Shown here: one piece after another, positions 28,501 to 37,016 of the stretch
How positions within the stretch are numbered: the first letter of the stretch is position 1
Layout: each line of letters begins with the position of its first letter
Source of the DNA: an uncultured Lachnospiraceae bacterium
GTDB taxonomy: Bacteria > Bacillota > Clostridia > Lachnospirales > Lachnospiraceae
DNA: 64,000 bases
Direction: 5' to 3'
Assembly: GCA_910584685.1 (NCBI GenBank)
Contig: CAJUAO010000011.1
Coordinates: 1-64,000, forward strand
Notes under the pieces: generated by a model
Databases searched by the model: none
Told to the model about the DNA's origin: nothing
The model's input: the letters and a program-made list of their open reading frames with translations, nothing else
Position numbers and translations under genes: made by a program

Positions 28501-29511
28501 CCTGTCAATGGTATCATATAATTCAGCCATGATACTTTGATAATCAGGGGTAAGCCTGTCATACTCCTTAAAATAATCCTCTAATTTTACACGCAGTTCC
28601 CCGGACATATCCTCCTTATCCCTGTCTGAAAAAGCGTATATATACTGTGTTCCTGTGGGATTACATGCGGAAATGGCAGCATTAATAATTTCATCTCCCC
28701 CTGAAACCTTAATATAGTTTTTAACCTCATCCTGTTTACTGGATAAAGAAATGCTTTCTGCCAGAGTTTCGGAATCAACGAAAATAGTAGTATCATTTCC
28801 ATATCCGTAATTCAAATCCTTACTGCCGCATTCAGGACATATATCCGTATAGTCACCACGATAGCCGCAGTGGTTGCAGTTGGTTTTTAAATCATAAACT
28901 GATATGCTCCTGTCTGTTGAATCAAACAGGAAAAGACAGCCGGTTTCCTCAGCAATTTCTCCTGTTAAGGCATCATATACGGTTGTACCGTCAATACTGA
29001 ACATTCTCTGTATGCTCCACAGGGTAGCGTCCACATGCTTAATGGTGTAATTGGGAACTGCTTTAAGCAGCCTGTGAAGAAGGGATTCACTTGGATTTGA
29101 GGGCTTGTAAAATATGGTTGGATTTTTGTAATCATCTCTTGCAATATCATCTTCTGTGTTGATTTCTGTGGATTTAATATATATCTGGCTTAGCTCAGCT
29201 TCGCATAGGGAGGTTGCCGTTACCTCCTTTGAAACACCGTTTTTATCGTTTATTACAACATCAATCTGAAACCATTCGTTAAATTCCTTCAAATAAACAA
29301 GCCTTCTGTCCTTTATTTCTTCCCACAAGCGTTCCTTCTCATAATTAAGCTCCTTATAGACAGTGAAATTAATAGTATCAGCGGACATAAGGTTATAGTC
29401 GTATGTAAGATTATCAATGTTTACAATGGAGCCAAGCTTATCATAATTTCTTTTGCCGAGAATAATTTCCGGCATTTCAACGTTATTGTTTAAATCAAAC
29501 TCAAGGCGCAT
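25513..29511 (-). CDS. Phage tail protein (Tal/endopeptidase type) with C-terminal S74 chaperone
   Basis: A 1332-residue tail-tip protein. The N-terminal third (about 1-340) resembles prophage minor structural/Tal proteins that form the tail hub; it contains a zinc-ribbon-like CNHCGY...CPECGS near residue 215. A coiled-coil middle follows, then beta-rich repeats with GTISTDNITATGGTIGKW-type motifs typical of fibre shafts. The last 100 residues are a Peptidase_S74 intramolecular chaperone (SSIRYKENIKTL, then YGLIAEEMEKIYPYVV) that drives trimerisation and normally cleaves itself off. The start codon directly abuts the Dit stop codon. Confidence 0.88.
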   Translation of the reverse strand: MRLEFDLNNNVEMPEIILGKRNYDKLGSIVNIDNLTYDYNLMSADTINFTVYKELNYEKERLWEEIKDRRLVYLKEFNEWFQIDVVINDKNGVSKEVTATSLCEAELSQIYIKSTEINTEDDIARDDYKNPTIFYKPSNPSESLLHRLLKAVPNYTIKHVDATLWSIQRMFSIDGTTVYDALTGEIAEETGCLFLFDSTDRSISVYDLKTNCNHCGYRGDYTDICPECGSKDLNYGYGNDTTIFVDSETLAESISLSSKQDEVKNYIKVSGGDEIINAAISACNPTGTQYIYAFSDRDKEDMSGELRVKLEDYFKEYDRLTPDYQSIMAELYDTIDRQLQLESAMMPDIETAETNAEKELAKLTAANMNPVAVQDVSIASVYTVNNAVLGMAKCIVNSTVYRIELIEDSTSFVSQTWKGKFRLTNYSDENDTAENTGYVTLTINDDYACQIEQSIRKKIDRDDIYLVDIFDVKTELNVFKAELKKYCLNRLNSFESAYQSVIDIMIDNNCANNTIYGDIYHDLYLPYYNKLTAIQAEIKVRASELEAVDKKLCELEKAQGEITDYLNLENFLGKELWRELCSFRREDSFENSNYISDGLNSKELIEKAQELLDKARLDAVTASTLQLSLSAAMFNLLAIPEFKKLTGMFEGGNWIRIKLDDKIYRLRLIHYCIDFSRIQNIEVEFSDVTETYNGLNDAKSLMDSVKTMAASFSYVAHQAKQGAKGFTELDTIRNDGLNAALYNISSSINQEFVIDEHGITGRQWDDISGGYLPEQVKFSNNCLVYTDDYWKTAKAALGRIEFYNPVLRENVSRYGLIADAVVSGILMGNDIVGGNVYSGNYSSDGASPAGTHIDLNSGDFSFAGGRLRYDSLGNVLEVSGRITATSGSIGGFTIGSSSIYNGTSSLTSTTAGIYLGTNGIRQYASSDAYTNITKGILTAKGANITGTISTDNITATGGTIGKWSIGKPSGYGLGQCLYTETEAGIIGLQSSKYANNVAFFVKDKEGNDITYIKNNGELYSQNANISGTINAEKGKIGGWNINNLALECNYIQSSTVKWNVGLKVPTKDDSMFIYTSYYDTNLGANLISSYWEVGSGGVDTLFTYNVYAVHISASSVTSTIRFEETIQFGSYGNYYVNSSGNGVFNNITTSSITNTGNLSIGDYIKCKGNIEVLTSNNASNVILHNNYDRKIYLRYDEQSRFYIVPHTSNGFDSQNCFYMDAYTGDCCARSFVNASSIRYKENIKTLSDDFIDNFSKIRPVSFDYKPNIGYKNQYGLIAEEMEKIYPYVVTHDRDGNCEAIDYSKLTVLLIKKIQAMDKEIQYLNETINKYTA

Positions 29512-30330
29512 TTATCCTAATCCCACCTTTCTTACCGACTCGTATTCAATGCGTATTTCACATGGAAGGGAGGTAGTAATTATATTTAGATTGTCTTCAT
29601 ATCTGTTTCCAAGCCTGAAATAGTTGTAATTAAAGTCATTGTATAATTTATGTGTTGGAACGGAAGTCTCAATAACTTTATGATTTCCGTCTATAGTTAT
29701 AACCTCATCCTTTACACAGTTCCTGATTTCTGTAGTTCTGTTTTCAATTGAATTGTGTATTGTTAAATTACCGCTTGCCAAGCACTTGCAGATAAATACT
29801 TTTGGATATATATGACCTGTTTCATTGGACATATTAAAGATGCTAAAGTCTGAAGAAGCAGTAGTAGTAAAATCAAGGCTTACATCCTCATAACCATAAG
29901 GGCTGTCTGTTACAAAGGTTAGTTCAAGACCATATATTTCCCCGCCAATCTTTAGCTGACTGATGTTATTGAAGCTTCCCATAAAGAAAGTATCTTCAAA
30001 TCCTTTCTGATACAGCTTGAATTTATGGTATCCGTCTCTTCTTGCTAACCAGCGGAGCAAAGAGGTAAGTTCTTCAGGAGAGATAAACCTGTATTCAGGA
30101 TTATGGCAATCCATCTTGCAGATTTGAAATGCTGCGCTTAAAGGCTCGTCATAAGTAGCAGCAGACAGATAGTTTCTATCGGAAATACTTGTTTTTATAG
30201 TGTTGAAGGTCAGATTATTTCCTATAGACACGGTTTCAGAGGAATTACTGTCAAATTTACATAAAATCATTCCATAGTCTGATAGTTTTTCATTGTCATA
30301 CAGGAAGTTTGTTGCTGTGTTTGGTATCAT
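29512..30330 (-). CDS. Distal tail protein (Dit, siphophage tail component)
   Basis: A 272-residue protein of the siphovirus Dit family, the hexameric hub joining tail tube, tape measure and baseplate. Support: DYGMILCKFDSNSSETV at the N-terminus, a galectin-like middle (FISPEELTSLLRWLARRDGY, then FMGSFNNISQLKIGG) and YGLELTFVTDSPYGYED. AGAGGTGAGG precedes the ATG. The order tape measure-Dit-Tal-BppU is the classical siphophage order. Confidence 0.88.
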   Translation of the reverse strand: MIPNTATNFLYDNEKLSDYGMILCKFDSNSSETVSIGNNLTFNTIKTSISDRNYLSAATYDEPLSAAFQICKMDCHNPEYRFISPEELTSLLRWLARRDGYHKFKLYQKGFEDTFFMGSFNNISQLKIGGEIYGLELTFVTDSPYGYEDVSLDFTTTASSDFSIFNMSNETGHIYPKVFICKCLASGNLTIHNSIENRTTEIRNCVKDEVITIDGNHKVIETSVPTHKLYNDFNYNYFRLGNRYEDNLNIITTSLPCEIRIEYESVRKVGLG

Positions 30331-30360
30331 TTTATTTCCTCACCTCTTTTCATTACTTTT

Positions 30361-30405
30361 AATATCATGGCAGAGAGTAGTTTAAATTCTCTCTGCCATG
30401 ATATT
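30361..30405. other. Long perfect hairpin between tape measure and Dit
   Basis: A 17-bp perfect stem (30361-30377 with 30389-30405) and 11-nt loop. There is no T-run on either side that would make it a standard terminator, so RNA processing, transcript stabilisation or partial attenuation are candidates. Confidence 0.8.
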
Positions 30406-30524
30406 ACTTGTTTATTCATTGCTATTATTTTTTGTATATACAATAGATATACATTAATTTCCATAATAAATATCTATAACCTCTGTACTGTTTTTTTAAG
30501 AAAATATAGAGATTATAGTTTTAT

Positions 30525-33500
30525 CTATCTTGTATGCCTGAGCTTATCCAAAGGAGTTCCTTTACCTGTTAATGCGTGGTTAATAGAAGTAAACACAGCT
30601 TTTTCAAATGTATTGTCTTTTATTAACTGATTTCTGAAACCTGAATAATCTGTTACGTTTGGAAGCTCAAGATTTACATTTATATCACCAACATTAACCT
30701 GTGAGGACTGACTGTTTGCCATACTGCCAAAATCCGGAACAGAAAAATTAAATGTCGGCTTTGGTATCGTAGCAGTAATACTCGCCGGGTCTATGTTATA
30801 CTTCTTCATATAAGTTTCCGGATTCTGTGAAAGCTCCCACAGTCTCCTTGAGGACTCATTGTCAAACACCATATCACCGGAACTTAAAGGCGTAAGCACT
30901 GCTCCGTCAGCGGTACGGTATATAATCTCCTCCCCGTCCTCCTGTGTCCAGTGATAACCCCTGGCTGCATTTGAAGTTCCTGACTTGTAGCCGTTTGATT
31001 TAAGGTAATTTAACAGCTTGGTATTCTGTGAAGGGCTGCCTGTGTAAGCGCCGCCGAATATTTTACTCCAATACATGGCACGGGCAGAGAATGAGCTGTC
31101 CTTGTCATAGTATTTAAGCCTGTCTACAACACTTGTGTCTATATTTAATGAGTTTTTCGGATAGTAGTCCTTTTTGCTTATTAGTATACTGTCAAGCAAT
31201 GACTTGCCTGTTTTTGAAGTATTAGACGAAGATGATATAGAACTTGGATTAATTGGGTTTGAGTTTGATACAGGATTATTGATTGTATTTTTATTGCCGT
31301 TTCCTGTATTGGTATTTGGGGTATTAACAGCAGGATTAATTATAGGATTATAAGGATTAGTTGATGAGCCTGTGTTATGATTTCCATTGCTGTTGGCAGC
31401 AATATTTGAGCCTGCATTGGTTTTACTTTCATCTGCATTTACAAGATTTGCAACATGTGATACCAGATTATTTATAGCGGTTGTTGTTCCTGCAATAGAG
31501 GTGCTTACCCCGCCTAACCCGCTGTTAAGGGAATTTGATACATTGCTTAATCCGCCTTTTAATTCGCCTGTAAGAGATTGGGTGAAAGGACTGTCAGAGC
31601 TAAATATGGTGCTTAAGGAATCGCTGATAAATGTTCCATAGTATTCGCTTGTTTCCTTTAATGTAGTATTTATTGTATCGCCCTGTGATGATATCTGGCT
31701 TATTATCTGTGCTATCAGCTCGTCTGAATGGTCTAAACGCTCATTCATCCAATTCTCATAGTCTTCGGCTAACTGGTCAAGCATTGTTTCCGTGTCGCTT
31801 AAATACTGCTCGTATTCGCTTTCCTTTAAATCTGCCTTGGCTTCTTCAAGCTGTACACGTATCTGCTGGATTTTTGACATGGCTTCCTCGGAGGTATCGC
31901 CTTCATAAGCAAGCTTTTGCTTTTCAAGGGAGGAAATGTTGTCTGTCTTTTCAGCTATGCTCTTTTGATAGTCGTATAGGTTTTTTTCTGCATTAAGCTG
32001 TTCTTTTTTCTTGTCAATGAGCCTTTGTAATGCGTCTAACTGCGCATTGTAGCCGTCTTCTATAAGGTCTAGGATTGACTGTTTTTCATCCTCGGCGGCA
32101 AGAACGGCATCCTGATGGGCTTTAACCATTTCATTGTACTGGGCTAAAACTTCATCTCCTGCGCCGTTTATAAGCTGCTTTTGTAAGTCCTGAACTTCCT
32201 CGTAGTAATCCTGTGCCTGTTGTTTGTATACGTCATAAGCAGCGGCATGTAACGCCATGGAGGCAGTACCATAGTTGGTTATCTGTCCGTTTTCATCAAA
32301 TAGGTGTTTCTTTGACAGCAGCTCAACGTAATAATCTGTTTCTTCTGTAATACGGTTAAGGGATTCTTCTAAATACTCAAAGATTTCCCAGTTTAGGTCA
32401 CGTATGGTATTGTTGAAGTCAACGAGGTTGTTTGTCATGGAGTCAATTTCTTTATCTATGTCCATGAGGGTTGAGTACATGTCATTCCATTCGGCAGTTC
32501 CCTGCTTGTGCAGGGTGTTGTTTAGTATACTCTGTAGCTGTGTACGCTCGTTTTTAAGGGTGTCAAGATGTTTTTGAGTATACTCAATCATGCCGTTGTA
32601 GTAGCTTTCGTTGGCAAACTGTCCCTTTAATTCCAGCAGGTCGACTTTGTTTTGGATTGTCTGCAGAGCGTGCTCCAGGATGGAGGTGTCAAAGTCGAAG
32701 GCTTCCTTTAGATTGTCGAATTGGAGCTTGTCAATATTTTTTAATGCAGTTTCAGCATCTAAAATCTGACTGTCGAGGGTGTCAAGCTGTGATATAAGAT
32801 TATACCATTGTTCGGTATGCTGCTGTATATCAGAAGAATTGAGATTGTTTTGTAAAGCATTGCGTTGGGCTTGCAATTTGTTTACTATATCAGCCTGTTT
32901 GCTTCTGAGGGTATCATAGTTACCTGATGAGGAGAGAAGTGTTATCTGGTTTTCTAAAAGGTCGTATGCTGACTGCATACGGTTTATAACAGCGTCATAC
33001 TCTGATTTAATGTTGTCAAACTTTTGTGTGTTAAGCTGATTTAGCTCTGAATTTAAATCCTGCTGTGTTTTAAGACATTCCTGTGCTTTTTCATACCAGG
33101 TCTGATAATCACTGATTTTGTCTTTAATTATTTTGTCTTCAGGCGTTTCATCCAGAATAATGCCGATGTCAATGGCACCTTTTTGCACAAGTGTTTTATA
33201 TGGTTCGGGTAATCCGACAGAGTCAGCTTTCTGCATATATCTTGTATATGCCTGTGACTGTAATTCTATGGCATCCTTTGTTTTGGATATGGCGTTTGCA
33301 AGCTCAGTATTGCGTTTTGTCCATGATGAATAGGTGTTGTTGGCTTTAGCTTTTATTGTGTCTAAGGCTTCATTTAGTCTCTTGATTTTTGTTTCTATCC
33401 AATCGTAGGTTTGGGAGGTGTCTTTGTCAGGGGATAAGGAAGAAGGGGATTTAGGAGTACCGGTATATGAAGCAAAATTTATCTTACTGCCAATAATGGC

Positions 33501-35840
33501 TTCATAATCCATGTTTAATAATAAATCCTGTAAATCAGATATTTTATTTTCTGCTGATGCAATCATGCCGCCATAAATTGCAACGGGATTAGTTAAATTT
33601 ATTCCAATGCCGTTAGACCAATATCCTTTGTCATCATATTGCTGCTTGGCTTGTTTGTATTGTGACTTTGCTGTTTCAATATCATCATTTGCCTCAGAAA
33701 TTTTCCTTTGGATATCAAGCTTGGCATTTAAGTAATTTCCATAATTGGTTAGGTCTATATCATATGTTTTCTTTAAATTGTCTACCCAGCCTTTATTATT
33801 CTCAATAAAACTATTCCACCATGTTTCACCATATATAGTTTCTTTATTAATATTATATTTTTCATAATTAAGCAGGTCATCTTTATATAGAGCACGTAAT
33901 GCTTTAACCATTTCTTCGGCATTACTTATTCCCATTGCTTCCATATTTTCTATAACAGTTTGTACTTCACTATTTGTCATAGAGTACAACCCTTTTAGGG
34001 TATCAGAAGAGCGAATATATTCAGTTACAATTTCATTAAATGCTGATTGAATTTCTTCGGTGGTTTTAGTTGGATTTCCTATGACAGACTCAAATAAATC
34101 GTAACCATCTAAATCTGAAAGAATACTATCCCTTATGTTAAATAAAGTAGAAGATAGAACATATCCTTTATCCTGAAATTCTGTATAGGCTTCATTAAGG
34201 TTATTTATAGCAGAAGCAGCACTGGACAGAGATTCAACACCGTCAAGTAAATTCATAATATTAAGATAACAGGCTTCGGCAGATAATTTTGTATCTTTAA
34301 GCAGCTTAGAATATTCTGCCGTAGATGAAATTATTTCAGGGCTTAATTTTCCTGTTCTTGCTAATTCAAGAAGTTCCTTTTTTGCTTCTGCAAAGTCGGC
34401 TGCATTGAAGGCATCGTTGAAAGAAGTAATCAATTTTTCACTTTTTATTATTTTGTCTTCAAGTTTAAAAATCATATTATTAAAATATGCATCAAGTATA
34501 TCAGATATTATAGGATAGCTATCTTTTAGTTTATTAAATACAGAAACCAAATTATTATAAACTATATCTTCATCATTATCTATATCATTTGTTAATTTAT
34601 CTAAATATTCACTCCATAAATCATTTATAACATCTGTATCAGAAAAAATCTCCTGTAATGATTTTGTGATTTCTTTACTGTCTGTAATACCACTCATAAA
34701 TAATCTGTCGATTATGCTGTTTATTTCCGTTGGGGTTAAGAAGCTGTTTAAATCATTAACAGTATCAGAAAACGCAGAATGTACATGGTCAAGTATATCC
34801 TCAAAACCGTTTTTGAGTTCCTCTTCAGAAGGAATCGATAGTTTAGATCCTTGAACACCATAACCACCATAATTATTAACCTTTTCCAATGCCTCTCTAT
34901 ATATTTTTGCATACTCGTTTATAGTGCCTGAGAATTCACCCTTTTCTATAGCTTGGCCTATTAACTCATCTGCATATTCGCCAACTGTTTTAGAATAATC
35001 AGTAGACCATTTTCCTTTTTTATACCATTTTTCTTTTTCATATTTATTATTCCATGTATAAAATTCTCTTATATTGTCAAAAGTCATATCAGAGCCAAAG
35101 CCACTGTTTTCAACTTCTGTATTAAGAGCAGTATTAAATTCCGCAGTGCTGCGTTTTTTTTCTGCTTCTTCAGCAGCTTTTTTCTGAAGTTCTATCTCAC
35201 GTTCTATTTGAAGATTTAAAATTTCATATGCATTTGACTGTTTAAGTATTTTGCTTGTTCCTGAGCCAAGTGTATCATTAAGCTCATCAGCCAATGAGTT
35301 CATTTTGGCTTGGCTGTATCTGGCGTCCTCAAGCTTTTCCTTCAGGTTTTCTAACGCCGTGATTTTAGATTCTGCTGTTGAAATGGTTTCTTCAGATTTG
35401 TCAATTATTTCCTGCTGTTTTTCCAGGTAACGTTCATTAGCAGAGGTAAGATATTGGATACCTTCAATTAGTTTAGATATAGCGATTGATATAGTTGTCA
35501 TTGCAAGCATGTTTCCGGCCGTAGAAAGACCTTTTAGTGCAATTTGACCTGCTTTTGATATCTTTGGAATTTGTTCTAAATTGACTGTTGCATCTCCTGC
35601 AGATTTTGCAATATTAGCAGCAGCAACAGATGCGTTTTGTAATGTTCTGTAATATGCCGTAGCGGGAGATGCTCCACGTTTTATTTCTGAATTATAAGCT
35701 TTCAGCGCATATATGTCACTGTTATTTAATACGCTTTTTTTCTTAAAAAAATCATTGTTCAAACTAAAAAAATTTTTTAATCCACTATTAATTGATAATT
35801 TTGTATTTCCAAACTCATTAGTTATTGTTTTAAATATCAT
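30525..35840 (-). CDS. Tape measure protein, 3' exon (C-terminal 1771 codons)
   Basis: This long coiled-coil protein segment is the main part of the tail tape measure protein. Features are helical repeats throughout, two hydrophobic stretches near the start (GQIALKGLSTAGNMLAMTTI), Asn/Ser-rich linker around residues 1480-1570, and a C-terminal SQVNVGDINVNLELPNVTDYSG that is typical of tape measure ends. The open frame starts with an ATG at 35840 but has no ribosome site. Together with the separate N-terminal part at 37017-38348 it would give a protein of about 2,200 residues if the intervening intron is spliced. Confidence 0.85.
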   Translation of the reverse strand: MIFKTITNEFGNTKLSINSGLKNFFSLNNDFFKKKSVLNNSDIYALKAYNSEIKRGASPATAYYRTLQNASVAAANIAKSAGDATVNLEQIPKISKAGQIALKGLSTAGNMLAMTTISIAISKLIEGIQYLTSANERYLEKQQEIIDKSEETISTAESKITALENLKEKLEDARYSQAKMNSLADELNDTLGSGTSKILKQSNAYEILNLQIEREIELQKKAAEEAEKKRSTAEFNTALNTEVENSGFGSDMTFDNIREFYTWNNKYEKEKWYKKGKWSTDYSKTVGEYADELIGQAIEKGEFSGTINEYAKIYREALEKVNNYGGYGVQGSKLSIPSEEELKNGFEDILDHVHSAFSDTVNDLNSFLTPTEINSIIDRLFMSGITDSKEITKSLQEIFSDTDVINDLWSEYLDKLTNDIDNDEDIVYNNLVSVFNKLKDSYPIISDILDAYFNNMIFKLEDKIIKSEKLITSFNDAFNAADFAEAKKELLELARTGKLSPEIISSTAEYSKLLKDTKLSAEACYLNIMNLLDGVESLSSAASAINNLNEAYTEFQDKGYVLSSTLFNIRDSILSDLDGYDLFESVIGNPTKTTEEIQSAFNEIVTEYIRSSDTLKGLYSMTNSEVQTVIENMEAMGISNAEEMVKALRALYKDDLLNYEKYNINKETIYGETWWNSFIENNKGWVDNLKKTYDIDLTNYGNYLNAKLDIQRKISEANDDIETAKSQYKQAKQQYDDKGYWSNGIGINLTNPVAIYGGMIASAENKISDLQDLLLNMDYEAIIGSKINFASYTGTPKSPSSLSPDKDTSQTYDWIETKIKRLNEALDTIKAKANNTYSSWTKRNTELANAISKTKDAIELQSQAYTRYMQKADSVGLPEPYKTLVQKGAIDIGIILDETPEDKIIKDKISDYQTWYEKAQECLKTQQDLNSELNQLNTQKFDNIKSEYDAVINRMQSAYDLLENQITLLSSSGNYDTLRSKQADIVNKLQAQRNALQNNLNSSDIQQHTEQWYNLISQLDTLDSQILDAETALKNIDKLQFDNLKEAFDFDTSILEHALQTIQNKVDLLELKGQFANESYYNGMIEYTQKHLDTLKNERTQLQSILNNTLHKQGTAEWNDMYSTLMDIDKEIDSMTNNLVDFNNTIRDLNWEIFEYLEESLNRITEETDYYVELLSKKHLFDENGQITNYGTASMALHAAAYDVYKQQAQDYYEEVQDLQKQLINGAGDEVLAQYNEMVKAHQDAVLAAEDEKQSILDLIEDGYNAQLDALQRLIDKKKEQLNAEKNLYDYQKSIAEKTDNISSLEKQKLAYEGDTSEEAMSKIQQIRVQLEEAKADLKESEYEQYLSDTETMLDQLAEDYENWMNERLDHSDELIAQIISQISSQGDTINTTLKETSEYYGTFISDSLSTIFSSDSPFTQSLTGELKGGLSNVSNSLNSGLGGVSTSIAGTTTAINNLVSHVANLVNADESKTNAGSNIAANSNGNHNTGSSTNPYNPIINPAVNTPNTNTGNGNKNTINNPVSNSNPINPSSISSSSNTSKTGKSLLDSILISKKDYYPKNSLNIDTSVVDRLKYYDKDSSFSARAMYWSKIFGGAYTGSPSQNTKLLNYLKSNGYKSGTSNAARGYHWTQEDGEEIIYRTADGAVLTPLSSGDMVFDNESSRRLWELSQNPETYMKKYNIDPASITATIPKPTFNFSVPDFGSMANSQSSQVNVGDINVNLELPNVTDYSGFRNQLIKDNTFEKAVFTSINHALTGKGTPLDKLRHTR

Positions 35841-35917
35841 ACTATGTTATAATATATAAATAAATACATATAAAGATATAATGTGGAGTTATATCTTTTT
35901 TATTTAAGGAGGATTTT

Positions 35918-36241
35918 ATGCAAATATATCAATGTCCTAATTGTGGAAGAACTTTTTCAGAGTTTGCAAATATATATTATTGTCCTGTTTGTAATTATAG
36001 ACTTGTCAAACAGGAAGATATTAAAGAAATAAAACATCCTGAGCTGTCAGACCGTGATGAACATATTATTGGGGAATTGCCTGACCCAACGAAACCAAAT
36101 GTAGCTTGTCCCTATTGCACATCGTCAAATATTAAAAAAATTAGTAGCAGTAGTCGTTGGCTATCTATAGGCATGTTAGGCATATTCAGTAATAAGATAG
36201 GAAAAAATTTTCACTGTAATAATTGTGGAGCAAATTTTTAA
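35918..36241 (+). CDS. Small zinc-ribbon protein inside the intron
   Basis: A 107-residue protein with three CxxC-type knuckle pairs: CPNCGRTF, CPVCNY and the C-terminal CPYCTSSNIKKI...CNNCGANF, a common small zinc-ribbon family. It is encoded on the strand opposite to the tape measure gene, with AAGGAGG before ATG and AT-rich promoter-like DNA upstream. It replaces the endonuclease or transposase usually carried by such introns. Role unknown; possibly nucleic-acid binding. Confidence 0.75.
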   Translation: MQIYQCPNCGRTFSEFANIYYCPVCNYRLVKQEDIKEIKHPELSDRDEHIIGELPDPTKPNVACPYCTSSNIKKISSSSRWLSIGMLGIFSNKIGKNFHCNNCGANF

Positions 36242-36331
36242 ACACATTACAGAAATTTGCTTAATACTTTTTTAGTAAGAAGATTTTAAAAATATGTATA
36301 GTTTATATGTTCAAATATGGGATACAAATAA

Positions 36332-36400
36332 AGTTTTAAGAAAACTTACCAGAGAAGTATTAAGCAATTTCGTTGTAATAACTGTAATTTGAATTTTTAA
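36332..36400 (+). pseudogene. Remnant of a second zinc-ribbon gene
   Basis: A short frame (after an in-frame stop) reads QFRCNNCNLNF and stop, closely matching the end of the intact zinc-ribbon gene (FHCNNCGANF and stop). It is interpreted as the 3' scrap of a duplicated or recombined copy. A 17-bp inverted repeat (around 36252-36269 and 36354-36371) brackets the stretch between the two gene ends. Confidence 0.6.
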
Positions 36401-36950
36401 GTATAATAATTTGAGTTGAATAATCTTATATTTTATTTTTCTCCGTTTCTTCCACTATACGGCTAGGAGAATTCCTTGCATTATTTCATTTTTTGCTATA
36501 AATAAATATAGCTGCTATAAAAAATAAAAGAGCAGCAGAACTCCTGATAGTTTTTACTCAGTCACGAGACAGTCTATCAACTGCGTTTCGAATCCCTCTT
36601 ACAAGCCATTAATGACTCAAAATCGTTTAGACTCTGTGAACACTTCCATATCTGAATAATCAGACTTAGGGTATCCGTTGCTGATTGGAGGTTTAGTTCA
36701 TTTGAACCTTCACTTAGGCTTTCGCCATATGACTAATCACATTCGTATTTATATACGCTTTTGACTTTTCTTGCCATTACTGGCATCCTTTCGGAGTGCA
36801 TTCATACTTTACCGTTTCCGGTTATGTATTGTAGTGTGTGATTACTATATATTCTCTATAATTTTGCTTTCCAGCACTGGTATATAGCAAATACCAATTA
36901 CGATTTATTTTATAGAACATTGTAAGTTGACTAAGCTTACACATTCCTGC

Positions 36951-37010
36951 CTTTGAAATGTATGTTTATATAATTGTATACTTTGAAATGTATGTTTATA
37001 TAATTGTATA
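36951..37010. repeat. Perfect 30-bp tandem duplication
   Basis: Two identical 30-bp units back to back (36951-36980 and 36981-37010), each CTTTGAAATGTATG plus TTTATATAATTGTATA. They lie near the intron 5' end, inside the predicted P1-side loop. Confidence 0.95.
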
Positions 37011-37016
37011 GCTTTC

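Noticed and set aside
35918..36241. Homing endonuclease of the intron
   Set aside because: The protein is only zinc-ribbon knuckles, with no LAGLIDADG, GIY-YIG or HNH motif.
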